A stretch of DNA of 64,000 nucleotides from Geosiphon pyriformis (taxonomy: Eukaryota; Glomeromycota; Glomeromycetes; Archaeosporales; Geosiphonaceae), in contig JAAOMT010000200.1 in assembly GCA_016748015.1 (NCBI GenBank), positions 60,984 to 124,983 on the forward strand, given 5' to 3'. Below are positions 1 through 12,369 of the stretch, piece by piece. Position 1 is the stretch's first letter. Each line of letters begins with the position of its first letter. A program made the position numbers and the translations under genes. The notes under the pieces were generated by a model. It was not told where the DNA came from, searched no databases, and saw only the letters and a list, made by a program, of their open reading frames with translations.

Positions 1-2476
1 TACTCAATATGCTCTGAACATTGCCAGTGAATTTTTTGTGATCAATGACATTTCTATCAATAGTGAGAAGACGGTGGCTATTCCCATCAATCAGGGTGTT
101 AAAGTTGCTTCACTGGACATTTGTAGTCAGCCAATCTCTATTGCCAAGAAAGGGGAAGCACATCAGTATCTGGGTATTTTTCTGTCGACTGAGGGGCTCT
201 CCAAGCTGAGTGTTGCCAAGGCTCATGCGGATGTACGTTTCTTCGTCAATGTTGTGCTTAAGAAGGCTATTACAGACAAACAATTCTCGTATCTGGTGTC
301 AGCTGTTTTGCAGCCTATTGTTAGCTATCGTACTCAGTTCAGTTTTGTCTCATTTAATGTTTGTCACAAGTGGGATGTCTTAGTTAGAAAGGGTCTTAGG
401 TCCAAGGCTTGTCTCCCCCATGATTTTCCTAACGCTGCTTTGCATCATCCCTCATTGTATGGCCTAAAGCCTTTTGAGCAGGTGCAGTCTGAAGGGAAGG
501 TTGCTGCTTTGATGGCATTCTCTAATGCTTTTGGCATTCTTGGGCATTTGTTTAGACATAGGTTTTTGGACCTACAGGTTCTTGGTTGGGCTTCTTTGGA
601 TCCTTTGCAGTTTCCGGTTAGGTTGCGTGTTAGTCCGGTGAACAATTTTTTGGCTGGGATGGTGAAGATCTTTCTGGGCAATGAGCTTACTTTGGTGAAC
701 AACCTCCCCACTGCATTTCGTAGTCCTGGTCAGTTCCTGTTGTCCTCTGTTCTTGGAAAGTCTCTGTATTTTGATTCGGTCAAATCTCTTAAATGTTTTG
801 GTGTCGCTTTTGGTGATCGGCTTTTTGATAAGAAAGGTGTTTTGTTGGATTGGAAAACTTTTCGTCGTTGGAAGAGGTTGGATCCACGTGGCCCTGTGCC
901 TCACTGGTTTATGGTTTCTTCTGAGTTTTTGAAAGGTCAGGGTTACTCATTTTCTGGTTCTGTTGGCTCTGTGGAAAAGCTTGGTTTGGACATTTTGGGG
1001 TTTGGGAAATTTTCTGCGGTTAAAGATGGATTGCATGACATTTGGTCAGGCTTTTTTGAAGTTTTCACAGATGGGTCTTTAAGGAATGCAGGCTCTGCTG
1101 AGGTCACCTGTGGTGCTGCTGCATACTTTCTGGTCTTGGATAAGAGCATTGGTGTTGCTGTTCATGGTCTTTTGTCATCTATTATGGCCGAGTTACAGGC
1201 TGTCGCTTTGGCTTTGGAGTGTGTTTTTTCTTCAAGTACTGTGGTGTTACGTCTTGACAGTCAGGCTGCCATTGACACATGTGTGTCTGAGATGTCTTTG
1301 GTTGCCCCTGATTTCCGTAATCAATGCTGACTGGAAAAGCGTCATATTTTCAATTTGGTCAGGGATAAGGATCTCAGCATGAGTTGGGTTAAGGTGAAAG
1401 GACACTCTGAGATTCCTGGTAATGTGAGAGCTAACTTGGCTGCTGGGGCTGCCTCTAGGTCTCCCTTTTCCCTTTGTGCCGATGTGCGTGAACATTTTTT
1501 GGTTGCTGAGGGTATCGCTGTTTCTGGTAATGCCCGTCATTTTGTCAGGAATAATTTTCGATCAATTTGTTGTGCTTGTTGGGAAGCTGGGCCTGGTTGT
1601 GATGTAGTTCTGGATGTGATAATTGGTTGCATAGACTGGGTTGTCACAGCAAAGGTGTGGCATCCTGATTCTCATATGCTTGCTGGGTTCACTAGCTGCA
1701 CATCCTCAACGCTTCGCATTTATGTTATGAAGGCTGTGTACAGGAGGTTGCCAGTGGCAGTAAGGAAGAGGTTGTATGATAAGTGCTACCCTAGTGTATT
1801 GTGTTTGTTTTGCGATGAGGTGGAGTTCTCTGACCACGTTTTTACTTGTGTTCATGAGTCTGGCATTCATGGTAAGATTTTGGCGGAGGCTTCTGCCCAT
1901 TGGTCAGCTTTGGCTGGTGGTTCCCCTGCTTCTGCTGTGTTGTGGGTTTTGTCTCAATGTTCCATTGATGTTGGGCTGTACACTTTGGTGTGCAAAGGGT
2001 TTGTGCTGAAGGAGTGGTATGAGGAGACTTGTAATGTTTTTGAGGATAGAAAGGTGGCCACTGCTCGGATTGTTGATTATGTTAAGTTCGTTGTTGGATT
2101 ACATCATGCTAAAGTATGGTTGGCTAGAGCCAGCCACCAGGTGGTGATGGAGAAGACTGGTCTGGTCTGTGACGTTGGTGTTGTTTCTGGGCTCTCTTGT
2201 GGTGTGTCTTTGGTTTTGTCTGACAGTGTTGTGAGATTGCTTGGTTTGGCCAATTCCTTTGCTGTTAGCTTTGGTCGTCGGAAGCTTTATTGTTTCTTTT
2301 CTGGTCTGAGTGGCAGTGTGCGGATAGTTATAGATGTGTAGTGTTGCCTTGTCTGGCCTAAGTGGCTAGCCACATGTAAAAAGTACATGAGTCGCGTTTA
2401 GTTTAAGCCTCTTAGTTTGGTTCTATGTACTAAATAGTGATTGGGCTGCACTCATTAAATGGGTTAAATAAAATAA
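1..2476 (+). mobile_element. LINE (non-LTR retrotransposon) copy 1, 3' part
   Basis: The window opens inside the second ORF of a non-LTR retrotransposon. What is visible is the end of reverse transcriptase, an RNase H domain, a terminal C..C...H....C finger region and a 3' untranslated tail ending around the TAAATAAAATAAAA stretch at about 2460-2480. The same protein and 3' tail recur in degraded form at 43.4-45.9 kb, which defines the family. GC content is clearly higher than in neighbouring DNA, so this copy looks younger than copy 2. The exact 3' end is uncertain because the tail merges into AT-rich DNA. Confidence 0.9.
2..2341 (+). pseudogene. LINE ORF2 C-terminal part: RT end, RNase H, C-terminal finger; one in-frame TGA
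   Basis: One reading frame (positions 2-2341, about 780 codons) is open except for a single TGA at 1328-1330. The codons on both sides are in the same frame, and the lost codon lies where a Trp would fit, so TGG to TGA is the simplest explanation. The RNase H part shows the acidic motifs TDGS (about 1068-1079), ELQA (about 1190-1201) and DSQA (about 1255-1266), then the GHSEIPGN loop after the TGA. In the last motif the usual acidic residue before the LA pair is Asn (RANLA), which would also weaken activity. Nearer the C-terminus a CLFC...H....C pattern (about 1801-1850) resembles the finger often found at the end of LINE ORF2. The N-terminal endonuclease and most of the RT lie outside the window. 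RNase H sits at the C-terminal side of RT as in RNase H-bearing LINE clades. Confidence 0.88.
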
Positions 2477-2844
2477 AATTATTTTTTTGGTTTAAATTTA
2501 TTTATAACAATAATTTTTTTGTTAATTTTAATATTGTTCAAAATAATATTATATTATAACTGTTTTATTATTAAAAAATATATAACAAAATAATATTTAT
2601 TTATAATTTTTTATATTGAATTCAATAATATTTTTCAAATAATTCAACAAAAAATTAATTGGTTTAATATTAATCTAGTGTATAATGTGAGAAATAAAAT
2701 AATCCAAATGAAATATAATTCTAAATCAAAGACAATAAAATGATTAATCTGAATTTTTTATTTAGAATCTGATGAATTTCACATTTCACTATTTCCCTGA
2801 ATATTTCGTCACAGCCATACAAGCCAGAATGATTTGTGAACTGT
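2477..2844. other. AT-rich spacer between LINE copy 1 and SRP72 3' end
   Basis: Very AT-rich DNA rich in TAATA and AATAT runs. No supported gene was seen. It holds the 3' flank of SRP72, which is transcribed towards it, and the end of the LINE tail. Confidence 0.6.
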
Positions 2845-5595
2845 TTACCATTTGCCACCCTTCTTTTTCTTTTTCTTAGATTTATCACTTCCACCTGTCC
2901 CAGTTTTAGCCTTGACTGATGTTTCAATAGGAGGCGTTGGGGTAGCTGGAGGTAACTCAGATGAAAGCTTAAGAGGGCTGTATGTAATGTAAAAGTATCA
3001 ATAAAATGTTTAAGGAATTTACAGGTCGCTGTGCGGCTTAGGGCTTTATTTACCTTTTCCCTGCAATATTGGCGCTGCCTGTGCCACCAAAACCACCCCC
3101 TACAATCGCAGTACCTTGGGATCCTTTCATTAAATTTTGCTTCCTTTTGCCCTTTACTTTATAGGTAGAACGTTCCCGTTTTGGCAACCATCGTTCAGGA
3201 TCTGGAAGAACATTGGCATCTAAAGTTTTTGGAAGTAAGGGCTTTCGTTTTCTTTTTTTCTTTGTCAATTTCCCGGAGAGTTCACTAATATGTTAAGTCG
3301 AGTAAGCAATAGTATGATGTGAAAAGATTATAACATTTAATAGGTTCACCTATGCGCATCTGCTTTTTTATAAGTGTTTTTTACACCGGGTATAGTTTTT
3401 TCTAGGAATTCAATATCAAAGCTCGAACTTCGGTCAAAAACTTTCAATGAATTACGATATTTTTCTGCAAGGAGGATATCGTAATAGGAGTATGCTGTGA
3501 TGAGTCCAGCAAAGGCTTGGGGGTCTTGGGGATTTGCTTTCACGAGTTCTTCGTAATCTTGAGCCGCTTCAAGGAAACGACGTGTTCTAAGTTTAAAAGA
3601 TGCCGCGTGTTTAAGTATCGAAGAGCTTTGGACAGACTGATTGGCCGAAAAATCAATGAGAATTGAATCTTTGAAATTATGAATAATTTTGAATTAAAGG
3701 TAAATATTTGCCTGAAAACTCTTTTTTGAAAAGGAACTTGCGTTCTCCAATATTTTTGCCGATTCTTCAAAGAGGCCGGATTGCTCATATAGCCAGACTA
3801 AAATCCCAACCAAGGCTGGCTGATATCTATCTTTTTCGTCCTTTAAGGAAGCTAAATATGCTTCAAGAGCAGCCAATGAGCCTGAAATGTTGAATTGAGA
3901 AAGTTGCAATTGGATCAGGGCAAAATGAATAGGCAGCGAATTCGGATGGCTTCGGGCATAGTCTTCCAGGTCTTGGATAGCTTTGGTCGGCGCCTTTTGG
4001 AGGTATGGTATTGCAGCCAACAAGATAAACAGGTCATCATTCTCAGGGTATAATGATAATAGTTTACGAACGGCATCTTGACAAGCAGAGTACTGCAATA
4101 ACAAAAAAGGCTTGAATTTTAATTTAGTGCAGGTAAATGGAAAATAGAAAAAAGTAAATAACCTTATGATTATAGAGAAGTAACAATGCTTCATTGAAAG
4201 CAATAGATTGTCTTTGATTTCGAAACAACCTCGTTTCTAAAATTTTGGGAGATGTGGTGCGCAATTTGCGTGTGAAATCAAATTCACTATTATCTTTTGA
4301 TGCAGCAACTAAATTATTTGATGCGATGACTAAGACTACCAAGTCGGCAGAACTAAAAAATACGAAGCAATTAATGTAATTATAAAAGGATAAAGTCTCG
4401 AAAAATAAGCTCATACTTCGTTTTCATAACACGCTTATAAATATCAATCGCTTCGTTCAACCGGCCTTGAAGTTGATATACATAACCCAATTGCACAAGA
4501 ATTGGGGCGAGTTCATGCTCGATCTCTCTTTCACTATATTTCTCTTGAGAAAGTGACTTATGACAAAGATCTGATGATCAAAAAATGTATTTTTAACCAA
4601 GAAATCAGAGAATTTCATACAATGAATAAATAAACCTACCTTGAGCGATATTTAAGAGTTTTTCCCCCTGTTTCAAATCTCCTTGACCAATCCTCCCACA
4701 TGCTGAATTATAAGCTAATTCATATTTAGTCGTGATATCTACTATTTTATACTATGTAAGACATCGCCTTGGGGATTAATTACATAAATGAGGCCAAAAT
4801 TTTAGTTCAACACGGAACAGGAATTGACTACCTTTCCGTTCAGTTGCCCCCCATTAAACAAAAAGGCCGATTTCACTGCATTTACGTTTGTTAAAGCGTC
4901 GTCATACGCATCGTCTTTCTTTGTTAAAGAAATTATTTAGAGGAAGAGCAAAGATAAGGCTGTATTCGAAAAATGGAGAGCCATAGACTAAAGTACCTTA
5001 TCTAATTTTTCAAGTATATCATGGTAAATGTCGAGAGAATTTAAAAAATTTTCAATTCGGTATGCCTATATTGATTGCAAGAAAATGAGAATGTTACAAA
5101 GTCACGCCTATTATGAAAATATAATTGTGAATATTAGATTTAATTAAGAAATAGATGGTACAAACTGATTGTGCTTCTAGATTCAGCAAACCCAATTTTT
5201 CATTTTCATTCAGCTTGTACTTTTGTGTAAGTTTTAAGACCTCATCCCATAGATTGAGACGATAGAGGCAATATGCTTTCAAGAAAGCAACCTGATTTTC
5301 GGGTAAATGTTGAGTGAGAAGTTCGAGAGCAATCTGGTATTTTTCCAGACGTATTAGAGATACAGATTTGCACTTGATGGCATCATGGTCCTCAGGGTTA
5401 AATCGAAGAACTGAGGGAAGTGCAAAAGAAATGGATCAAATTGCTAATCTCTGCAACCCTTAATGTGATTAGTTTCTTACTCTTCTCGAGGCTTCTTAAT
5501 GTTTTGTCATATTCTTCTTGCCTAGCAAACCGGTCTACTTCACCAAAAAGTTGGGTAATACTGGCTTCCTTAGATATCGTATCTGGGCTGCTCAT
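2845..5595 (-). CDS. SRP72: Signal recognition particle subunit SRP72
   Basis: SRP72 is the large TPR-type protein of the signal recognition particle, which binds SRP68 and 7S RNA for co-translational targeting to the ER. The gene is split into about nine exons on the minus strand. The ATG is at 5595 (MSSPDTISKE) and the stop at 2845-2847. Clear exons are 5481-5595, 5166-5410, 4997-5065 and about 4832-4918, joined in frame by GT..AG introns of 70-100 bp. Later exons hold helical TPR-like sequence (ELAPILVQLGYVYQLQGRLNEA, split here as about 4440-4560; 3700-4100; 3350-3600). The strongest evidence is the C-terminal RNA-binding region at 3060-3270: a Lys/Arg-rich stretch, then the family signature PDPERWLPKRERSTY, and a final KKKKGGKW tail in the last exon. 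Estimated length is about 640 residues, normal for the family. The exon 4/5 donor is ambiguous. It is divergent from Lon. Confidence 0.93.
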
Positions 5596-6549
5596 GTCTG
5601 GCGTGAACCTTGAGCAGAATTATAACATTTATCGAAATCAGGTATTCGGCAGATCTGATCTTAGAAAATCACCAAAAATTTTTATTGAACTATTTACAGT
5701 AATTACCCAAAAAAAACAGCAAAAAATAAAAAGCAAAGAAAAATGAATATTCCATAATATATATTGCCAAAATTCCTGAATTTTTTTAAAAAATGATAGC
5801 AAAGAATAGTTAATAAATGATTTGAAAACCAAACAATTTTTTGTGTTAATTAAAATACATTTAAAACAGCTTTATTAACCATTTTACTAATTTTTTTTTA
5901 TATTTATCATGCGTAGTCCCATCACTATATAATACAATACAACAAATTAAGTGTTCTAAATTAAACATAATTCACACACTTTCTATATATAACAAGGCAC
6001 AAGCCCAGTTTTATAAAAAATAGTAATTGTTTTTTTTTTAATTTTAAACATAAATTTTATAAAATAAAAAAATAAACAAAAATAAACAAAAAAATTTTGT
6101 CTTTTTTAAATTTATTTTAATAATTAATTGACATGTTATTTAATATATAATATATATATATATATACATAATTTAAATTATTATTATTTATAAGTTTATA
6201 TTGTAAATAATCTAAATTAAAATTTGCTGTTAATTATAAAAATCAAAAATTAAATAATTAGTAATGTACTTATAATTTTAATTCCATATTTAGTTATTTA
6301 TCAATTTAGAAATTATAAATTTAATTAATAATAATAAAATGCCAGTTTGAACATTGCTTATAATAGTAATAATAATAATAATAATAATTTTTGCTGAATA
6401 AGCAATTAATATTTTGTTTAATAGTATTTATTTTAATTTTTTCATTTGTTTTTTCTTTAAACAATTAAAATATCTAAATCCATGAGCATAAGTCTAAAAC
6501 TGGCCAAACGGCACTACAATATTTGAAAGTTTGACGAATTTCTTTCATG

Positions 6550-6556
6550 ACTCATT
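6550..6556 (+). promoter_or_regulatory. TGACTCA bZIP (AP-1/Gcn4-type) site upstream of Lon
   Basis: A perfect TGACTCA lies 84 bp before the Lon ATG, followed at 6564-6569 by the half-related ATGAGT in opposite orientation. This is the classic binding core of fungal Gcn4/AP-1 bZIP factors. Function is inferred from the motif and position only. Confidence 0.4.
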
Positions 6557-6587
6557 TATGATGAGTTACCAAATAGATATTGGGACC

Positions 6588-6592
6588 AATCA
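6588..6592 (+). promoter_or_regulatory. CCAAT box upstream of Lon
   Basis: A CCAAT pentamer occurs 48 bp before the Lon ATG. The CCAAT-binding HAP complex regulates many mitochondrial genes in fungi, which fits the target gene, but a five-base match is weak evidence on its own. Confidence 0.3.
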
Positions 6593-6639
6593 TGTGGTTT
6601 AAAGAATTTTTGGCGAGATAGAGGTCTGAATTTTAGCAA

Positions 6640-9600
6640 ATGTGTAGCATACTCTTTTTTAAGACAACATCTGGGCTCCCAACCTCGTCTGCCCTTCATT
6701 CCCTAAAACTTTTTCGGAGCAGATTACAATCTTGGGGCACTCTAGGGTCTACAAGGCAACAACTAAGCGGTTTATCAACATTGTCTTATGCCAAATCATC
6801 GAATTATGCAGAAAAGTCCAACATATTATATTTTGCTCAGAAAAAAACACGAACACCAATCCTTATACTAACTCAACATCACAAGAATAGGTCTTACTGC
6901 CAACGAACTTTTGCTTGGACTGGTATACAGTCCAAGCATTTTTCTACTTGTACTTTTCAAGCTAAAATTAAAGAAGAAAAAATAGCCTCTGATTCATCCG
7001 ATGGGACGAGCAATGGGTCCAAAGGTAACGAAGATCAAGGGGAAAACAATGGAAACAATGAAAATGGAAATGATGGAAGTGAAGGAAATCCTGGAAGTGG
7101 GAATAAAGGAGACGGATCTGGAAAAGGGAGTAATAATGACGGATCTGGGGATAATTCTTCACCGCGCTCACCATTTGAAGGAATTCAAAGAACTTTGCAT
7201 GTATTAGAGACTACATTGCAGAAACCGACCGTACCTGAAGTTTATCCTCAGGTTTTGGCTCTTCCAATCGCGCGACGGCCACTTTTCCCCGGATTTTATA
7301 AAGCTGTTGTAATAAAAGATCAACATGTTACAGCTGCGATCAAGGAACTAATGAAACGTGGCCAACCTTATGTTGGTGCTTTTCTCTTGAAAGATGAAGA
7401 AACAGACGTGGATACAATCACCGATCCTTCTCAGGTTTTCAGAGTCGGTGTATTTGCTCAAATTACAAGCGTTTTTCCTGCAAATGGGGGACAAGATGAA
7501 AATTCATTGACAGCTGTACTGTATCCTCATCGAAGAATTCAAATCACTGAATTGGTACCTCCTAGTCAAACTGGTGTCATTGAGGCCGAAAATGTGAATG
7601 ATGGTATTAATGAAGATACCTTGGTTGAAGATGGAACGCAAAAAGGTTATCATTACTTTTCCTTTCGGCTCGTCATGCATGTTTATCGCCTGGATTTTCA
7701 CCATAAACTTTGTATTATGGTCTGCGAACAGAGCCGGAACAATATGTCACTTCTTTTCTAAAGGATTTCAATGTCTCCCTTGTGAATGTCGTCAACCTTA
7801 CTGATGAGTCATATAACAGAAAGAATCAAGTTATACGGGCCATAACATCAGAAATCGTTGCAGTATTCAAAGATATCGCCACTCTTAATCCACTATTCCG
7901 TGATCAAATTGCAAATTTTTCCATGTCCCAATCTGCTGGTAATGTTTTCGAAGAGCCCGCAAAACTAGCTGATTTTGCTGCTGCAGTATCTACTGGTGAA
8001 CCCAACGAATTACAAGAAGTTCTTGAAAGTTTGGTAATTGAGGAACGTCTGCAGAAAGCTTTGCTAGTACTCAAAAAAGAATTAGTAAATGCCCAACTAC
8101 AGAGTAAAATCAGCAAAGAAGTTGAATCAAAGATTGCGAAAAGACAAAGAGAGTATTATCTGATGGAACAGCTAAAAGGGATTAAAAAGGAACTGGGTAT
8201 TGAAACTGATGGGAAAGATAAGTTAGTCGAGAAGTTTAAAGAGAAAGCAGATAAACTCACAATGCCAGAAGTTGTTAAAAAAGTTTTTGAAGAGGCATGT
8301 ATTATTTTTACTTGAGGTATCATTTGTGGTGAGGTTATGTTTATTGAAAAAGATTTCTTTCACTTTCTTTAGGAGATAAATAAGTTAGCTCATCTTGAAC
8401 CGGCCGCGTCTGAATTTAATGTGACGCGTAATTATCTTGACTGGTTGACACAAGTTCCATGGGGGCAACGATCCCCTGAAAATTACAATATTACCCATGC
8501 TAAGAAAGTACTCGATGAAGATCATTATGGTTTAAAAGATGTCAAAGATCGCATACTGGAATTTATCGCAGTTGGTAAATTAAGGGGGACCGTCGAAGGC
8601 AAAATTCTATGTTTGGTTGGACCTCCAGGTAAGATCTAGAAAATTGGCAAAAAAAAAAATTTTTATCTCAAATACTTGAATTTATTATTTATAGGTGTCG
8701 GTAAAACTTCAATTGGCAAATCGGTTGCACGAGCCCTTTCACGGCAGTTTTATCGCTTCAGTGTTGGTGGTCTCACTGATGTCGCCGAAATAAAAGGACA
8801 TCGTCGTACATATGTTGGCGCCATGCCAGGAAAAGTTGTTCAAGCCCTAAAAAAGGTTCAGACTGAAAATCCTTTGATCCTAATTGATGAAGGTACTGGA
8901 TTTTTAGTAGGTTTTCCCAATATTAATTCAGAATGCCAAATTTCAGTAGCATTAAACAATTATTATTCATAGTGGATAAAATCGGTCGAGGTCATCAAGG
9001 TGACCCTTCGTCAGCTCTTTTGGAGCTACTTGATCCAGAACAAAACTATTCATTTTTGGATCATTATATGGACGTCCCAATAGACCTATCAAAAGTTTTA
9101 TTTGTTTGTACTGCGAATTTAGTAGATACAATTCCAAACCCATTGCTTGATCGTATGGAAGTAATTCAACTCTCGGGCTACATTGCCGATGAAAAAGTAG
9201 CCATCGCTTCAAAATATTTGGCCCCAACCGCCAAAGAGATGGCAGGTTTACAAAATGCAAACGTTATACTTCATGAAGGCGTAATTGAATCGTTGATTCG
9301 CTCTTATTGTCGGGAAAGTGGGGTGCGTAATCTTAAGAAGCACATCGATAAAATTTATCGCAAGGCTGCCTATAAAATTGTGCTCGAACTTGGCGATGAA
9401 AAGCTTCCGGCACAGGAATTGGACAACCCATCCAGCACGGAATCTTCTACAACGAGTGAGACTGATGAGGCTCCTATTACCACGGAACAACGTAAACCTT
9501 TAGAGGTACCTAGCAACGTTCAGGTTGACATTACTGTTGAAAATCTCAAAGACTATGTAGGACCACCTATTTGGCACTCTGATCGTCTTTATGAAAAAAC

Positions 9601-10448
9601 ACCACCTGGTGTTGTTATGGGCTTGGCTTGGACTAGTATGGGTATGTTTAATATTCATTTAAATTTAAATTTAAACTTAAATTTCTCCCCAAAGCAAAGA
9701 CAACATTTTAAATTATCATTAATCATACTATCCAGGTGGATCTGCATTATACGTGGAATCAACTTTAGACTCCATTCTTTCTTCTTCTTCAAATCCCGCT
9801 TTGTCCAAAACAGGACAAATGGGAGATGTGATGAAGGAATCCACGACGATTGCATATACATTTGCCAAAAGCCTTATGTCACGACGCTTTCCTCAGAACA
9901 AATTCTTTGAACGGGCTTCCATCCATCTTCATGTGCCTGAAGGTGCCACCCCAAAGGATGGTAAGTTTTTATTATGTTATTTTGACGGTTATTGATAAAT
10001 AATTTCCTTTTCCTCAACATACTTAATCCTATAAATTTTAGGACCTTCTGCTGGAATTACAATGGCCACATCCCTTCTCTCGCTTGCGCTATCAAAATCT
10101 TTGGATCCTACAATAGCAATGACGGGTGAGTTGACACTTACAGGGAAAGTCTTAAAAATCGGAGGTCTTCGAGAAAAGACTGTGGCCGCAAAAAGGTCTG
10201 GGGTAACTACCTTGATCCATCCTAAAGCCAATACAAGTGATTGGGAAGAGTTACCTGACAATGTGAAAGAGGGTTTACGAGGAGTTCCTGTTGCGTGGTA
10301 TGATGACGTTTTCCATGTTGTATTCGGTGATGTGAGTGGTGAATACGCCAAAGAAATATGGGACAATATGGTAAAGCAGTATGGTATCGAAGAAAAAGTT
10401 ATTACTAGCAATACAAACTTAGAAGTCGAGAAGCATTTAAATATTTGA
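6640..10448 (+). CDS. PIM1: Mitochondrial Lon protease (ATP-dependent, Pim1 type)
   Basis: This is an AAA+ serine protease that degrades damaged matrix proteins in mitochondria. Seven exons join in frame: 6640-7645, 7732-8294, 8373-8628, 8695-8892, 8973-9641, 9736-9960, 10042-10448, giving 1107 residues, usual for fungal Lon. The N-terminus is basic and Ser/Thr-rich, as for a presequence, and is followed by an Asn/Gly/Asp-rich low-complexity stretch (about residues 125-180). The LON substrate domain starts near residue 205 ([12 protein letters not shown]). Walker A GPPGVGKT lies at about 606-613, split by an intron; Walker B LILIDEVDK is at about 670-677, also split. The protease domain has the catalytic Ser in GPSAG (residue 975) and Lys in GGLREK (residue 1018). 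Their spacing of 43 matches that of bacterial Lon. Intron 2 starts with GC rather than GT. All key residues are present, so the gene looks functional. Confidence 0.97.
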
Positions 10449-11385
10449 TTCAGTTTCAATAATTCTTTAGATGCTAGCTCCTGATTTGTAATATAAAATT
10501 CTCAAACTTAATATATAATCGTTGGCTCCAATACTTGCATTCTTTTATATCTCAGTCTTTAAATTATCATAGAGAAAATGAAATTATTGAACGCTAAAAA
10601 GATTGAATAGTGAGTCAATGACTCATCCATCATGATTGATCAATGATTAAAATATATACTCGGACGAAGCATATTCAAGCCGTCTTTTTAGTTTCCGAAT
10701 TTACAAATTTAGCAGAAAATGGCCTTAAGGAGCATTACCCGCTTTTCAATACCCTTTTAGGAGGAATAAATTTGCTTCCCCAGCTTTTTGGTAAATTTTT
10801 TGGATCCCGATTGTATCTTAATTTCCCATTTTAATAGATAAACATCATAGTGTTAAATTCAGGAGCCAAAGCCTTTATTTCTAGAATGAAAGATTTTTTC
10901 ATCTTAAACAATCTTCTATATGCTTTCTGTAAAATTAGATATCTAGAAATGAAACTTGAACAGCTAATGCATTGATGTTAAAAGTTTGAGCTTTCAAGTC
11001 CTCAGAAAAAGCAACCGTCGCACAAGTCCGAAATAAACTTAAGTTTTAAAGTTCACCTTAAGCTATCCACTTTTACTTTATCTACTGCAGGTTTATTTCT
11101 TTGAACTTCATCAAGTTTCGAAAGAACTAAAACCCCTTTCTACCGCGCATCCCCTCTTCCTCTCTCTCGCACTCAGCTACTTTGGCGAACTTTTAGCAAA
11201 AAATTTATCCTTTTGCTTCCGTGCCGATTCCATTCCTTCTGAATTAGTGATTCATCAGTTACACATATATCTCGTAAACTATCCTTCTCGTTCTTGCTTG
11301 ACTTAAACGATTCAGACATTTCAAACATTGATATCGCCCTCATCTTTGAAAACATTTCTTACATTCTATCCTTTTCATACTCATA
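10449..11385. other. Intergenic region between Lon and the winged-helix gene
   Basis: No gene was recognised. The stretch at 11080-11385 is pyrimidine-rich (runs of CTTT, CCTCTTCC and TCTCTC), typical of a fungal promoter and 5' leader just before the ATG at 11386. A paired bZIP motif at 10611-10625 is listed separately. Confidence 0.5.
10611..10625. promoter_or_regulatory. Paired inverted bZIP sites TGAGTCA-A-TGACTCA
   Basis: Two perfect AP-1/Gcn4-type heptamers face each other with a single base between them, forming a 15-bp near-palindrome 163 bp after the Lon stop and about 760 bp before the next start. The same heptamer occurs upstream of Lon. Function is inferred; it could serve the downstream gene or be chance. 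Confidence 0.35.
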
Positions 11386-12369
11386 ATGCCGAGCAAGGCC
11401 CAAAAATACGTGTACAATGCTCACAGTAAGATCATCTCTGGTGTTATTGCTGTTCTTGAAAGCACCAAAGAACCACTTTCATTGCAGGAATTAGTTGATG
11501 AAATGACTAACCGCCAACTAGTGGTTTTCCAGTAAGTATTTAATAAGTCTTTAGAATTATATTCAACAGGACTCTCAACGAACATGATTTAACTTTGATC
11601 AACAGTGGCGCCACCCCAAGAAACACAGTGAGCGGTGAAATTAGCAAGTTACTTAACTCCGTTGGTCCCACTAATGCTCCAATCCTCAAGGTTAACCAAG
11701 GCAAATTAACAAAATTTTTTCTTAGACCCCGTATTCAGCCACAGCCTTGTGTGATGTAAGTTAATGTCTTTCCAGTAAATCTGAAGTCTTCCTTCATATT
11801 TGTAATATATTAGATCAGCGTGACAAAACAATACTTACAAGGAATTTTAATCATGTAAATAGAAAACAGGTTTTAAATGGCAAAGTCCACAAGAAATCAT
11901 CTCGTTTCACACGCCATTCTCGTCGTTCTTCAAATTCATCAGTCTCCCCCTCAGCTCTAAGTTCGTCTTTCTCATCCTCATCTGATGAACAAACCTCAAT
12001 GGAACGATTCCATCAGCAAAGAAAACGGCGTCAGATGGAGGACTTAAAGTATGCTTCCAATATAATCATTAATATTTTCATTCTAACTTGAAATTCAAAG
12101 TGATAAAATATCATACAATTTACCAATGCATTTATCTTCCGGATCCTTCATAAAATTTTTTTAGAGCTGCTTATCTACTTTCATGTCTATCTGCACATTC
12201 ATTTTGGTTCAATTACAAAAATGAGCCTGAGAAAGATTTTGAATGTTTCCTTGAAGCTCATTTAGGTGAGGAAATCACTTTTGATTATCCTTTGAACGCT
12301 TCCATATCTAATCCTGTAGAGGTTTATCAGAATGACGAAGATAAAAAATTCTCGAAATCAAAAAGTTAA
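11386..12369 (+). CDS. GDS1-like winged-helix domain protein (tentative)
   Basis: The start MPSKAQKYVYNAHSKI is followed by a short helical domain (residues about 1-100) with ISGVIAVLESTKEPLSLQELVDEM, split here by ordinary helix boundaries, and then TPRNTVSGEISKLLNS. This pattern resembles the GDS1/HARE-HTH type of winged-helix fold, which suggests a nuclear, possibly DNA-binding role. Exon 1 ends at about 11531 (GTAAGT) and exon 2 starts at about 11606 after an AG. The middle part is basic and Ser-rich (RHSRRSSNSS), and the last exon starts near 12164 (KAAYLLSCLSAHSFWFNY), ending at TAA 12367-12369. The junction after exon 2 (about 11755-11875) is not clear: the frame needs a GTGATG donor or a small extra exon. 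No close family name can be given with certainty. The preceding leader is pyrimidine-rich. Confidence 0.6.

Larger units (their letters stand above)
5596..6639. promoter_or_regulatory. Divergent intergenic region between SRP72 and Lon
   Basis: About 1 kb separates two divergently transcribed housekeeping genes, so both promoters should lie here. It is very AT-rich, with a (TA)n tract at about 6142-6168 and an (AAT)n tract at about 6365-6388. Two recognisable elements sit close to the Lon start (listed separately). No ORF looks coding. Confidence 0.55.

Noticed and set aside
10643-10834. Small ORF of 63 codons after Lon
   Set aside because: No domain, no conserved context, and composition like intergenic DNA.
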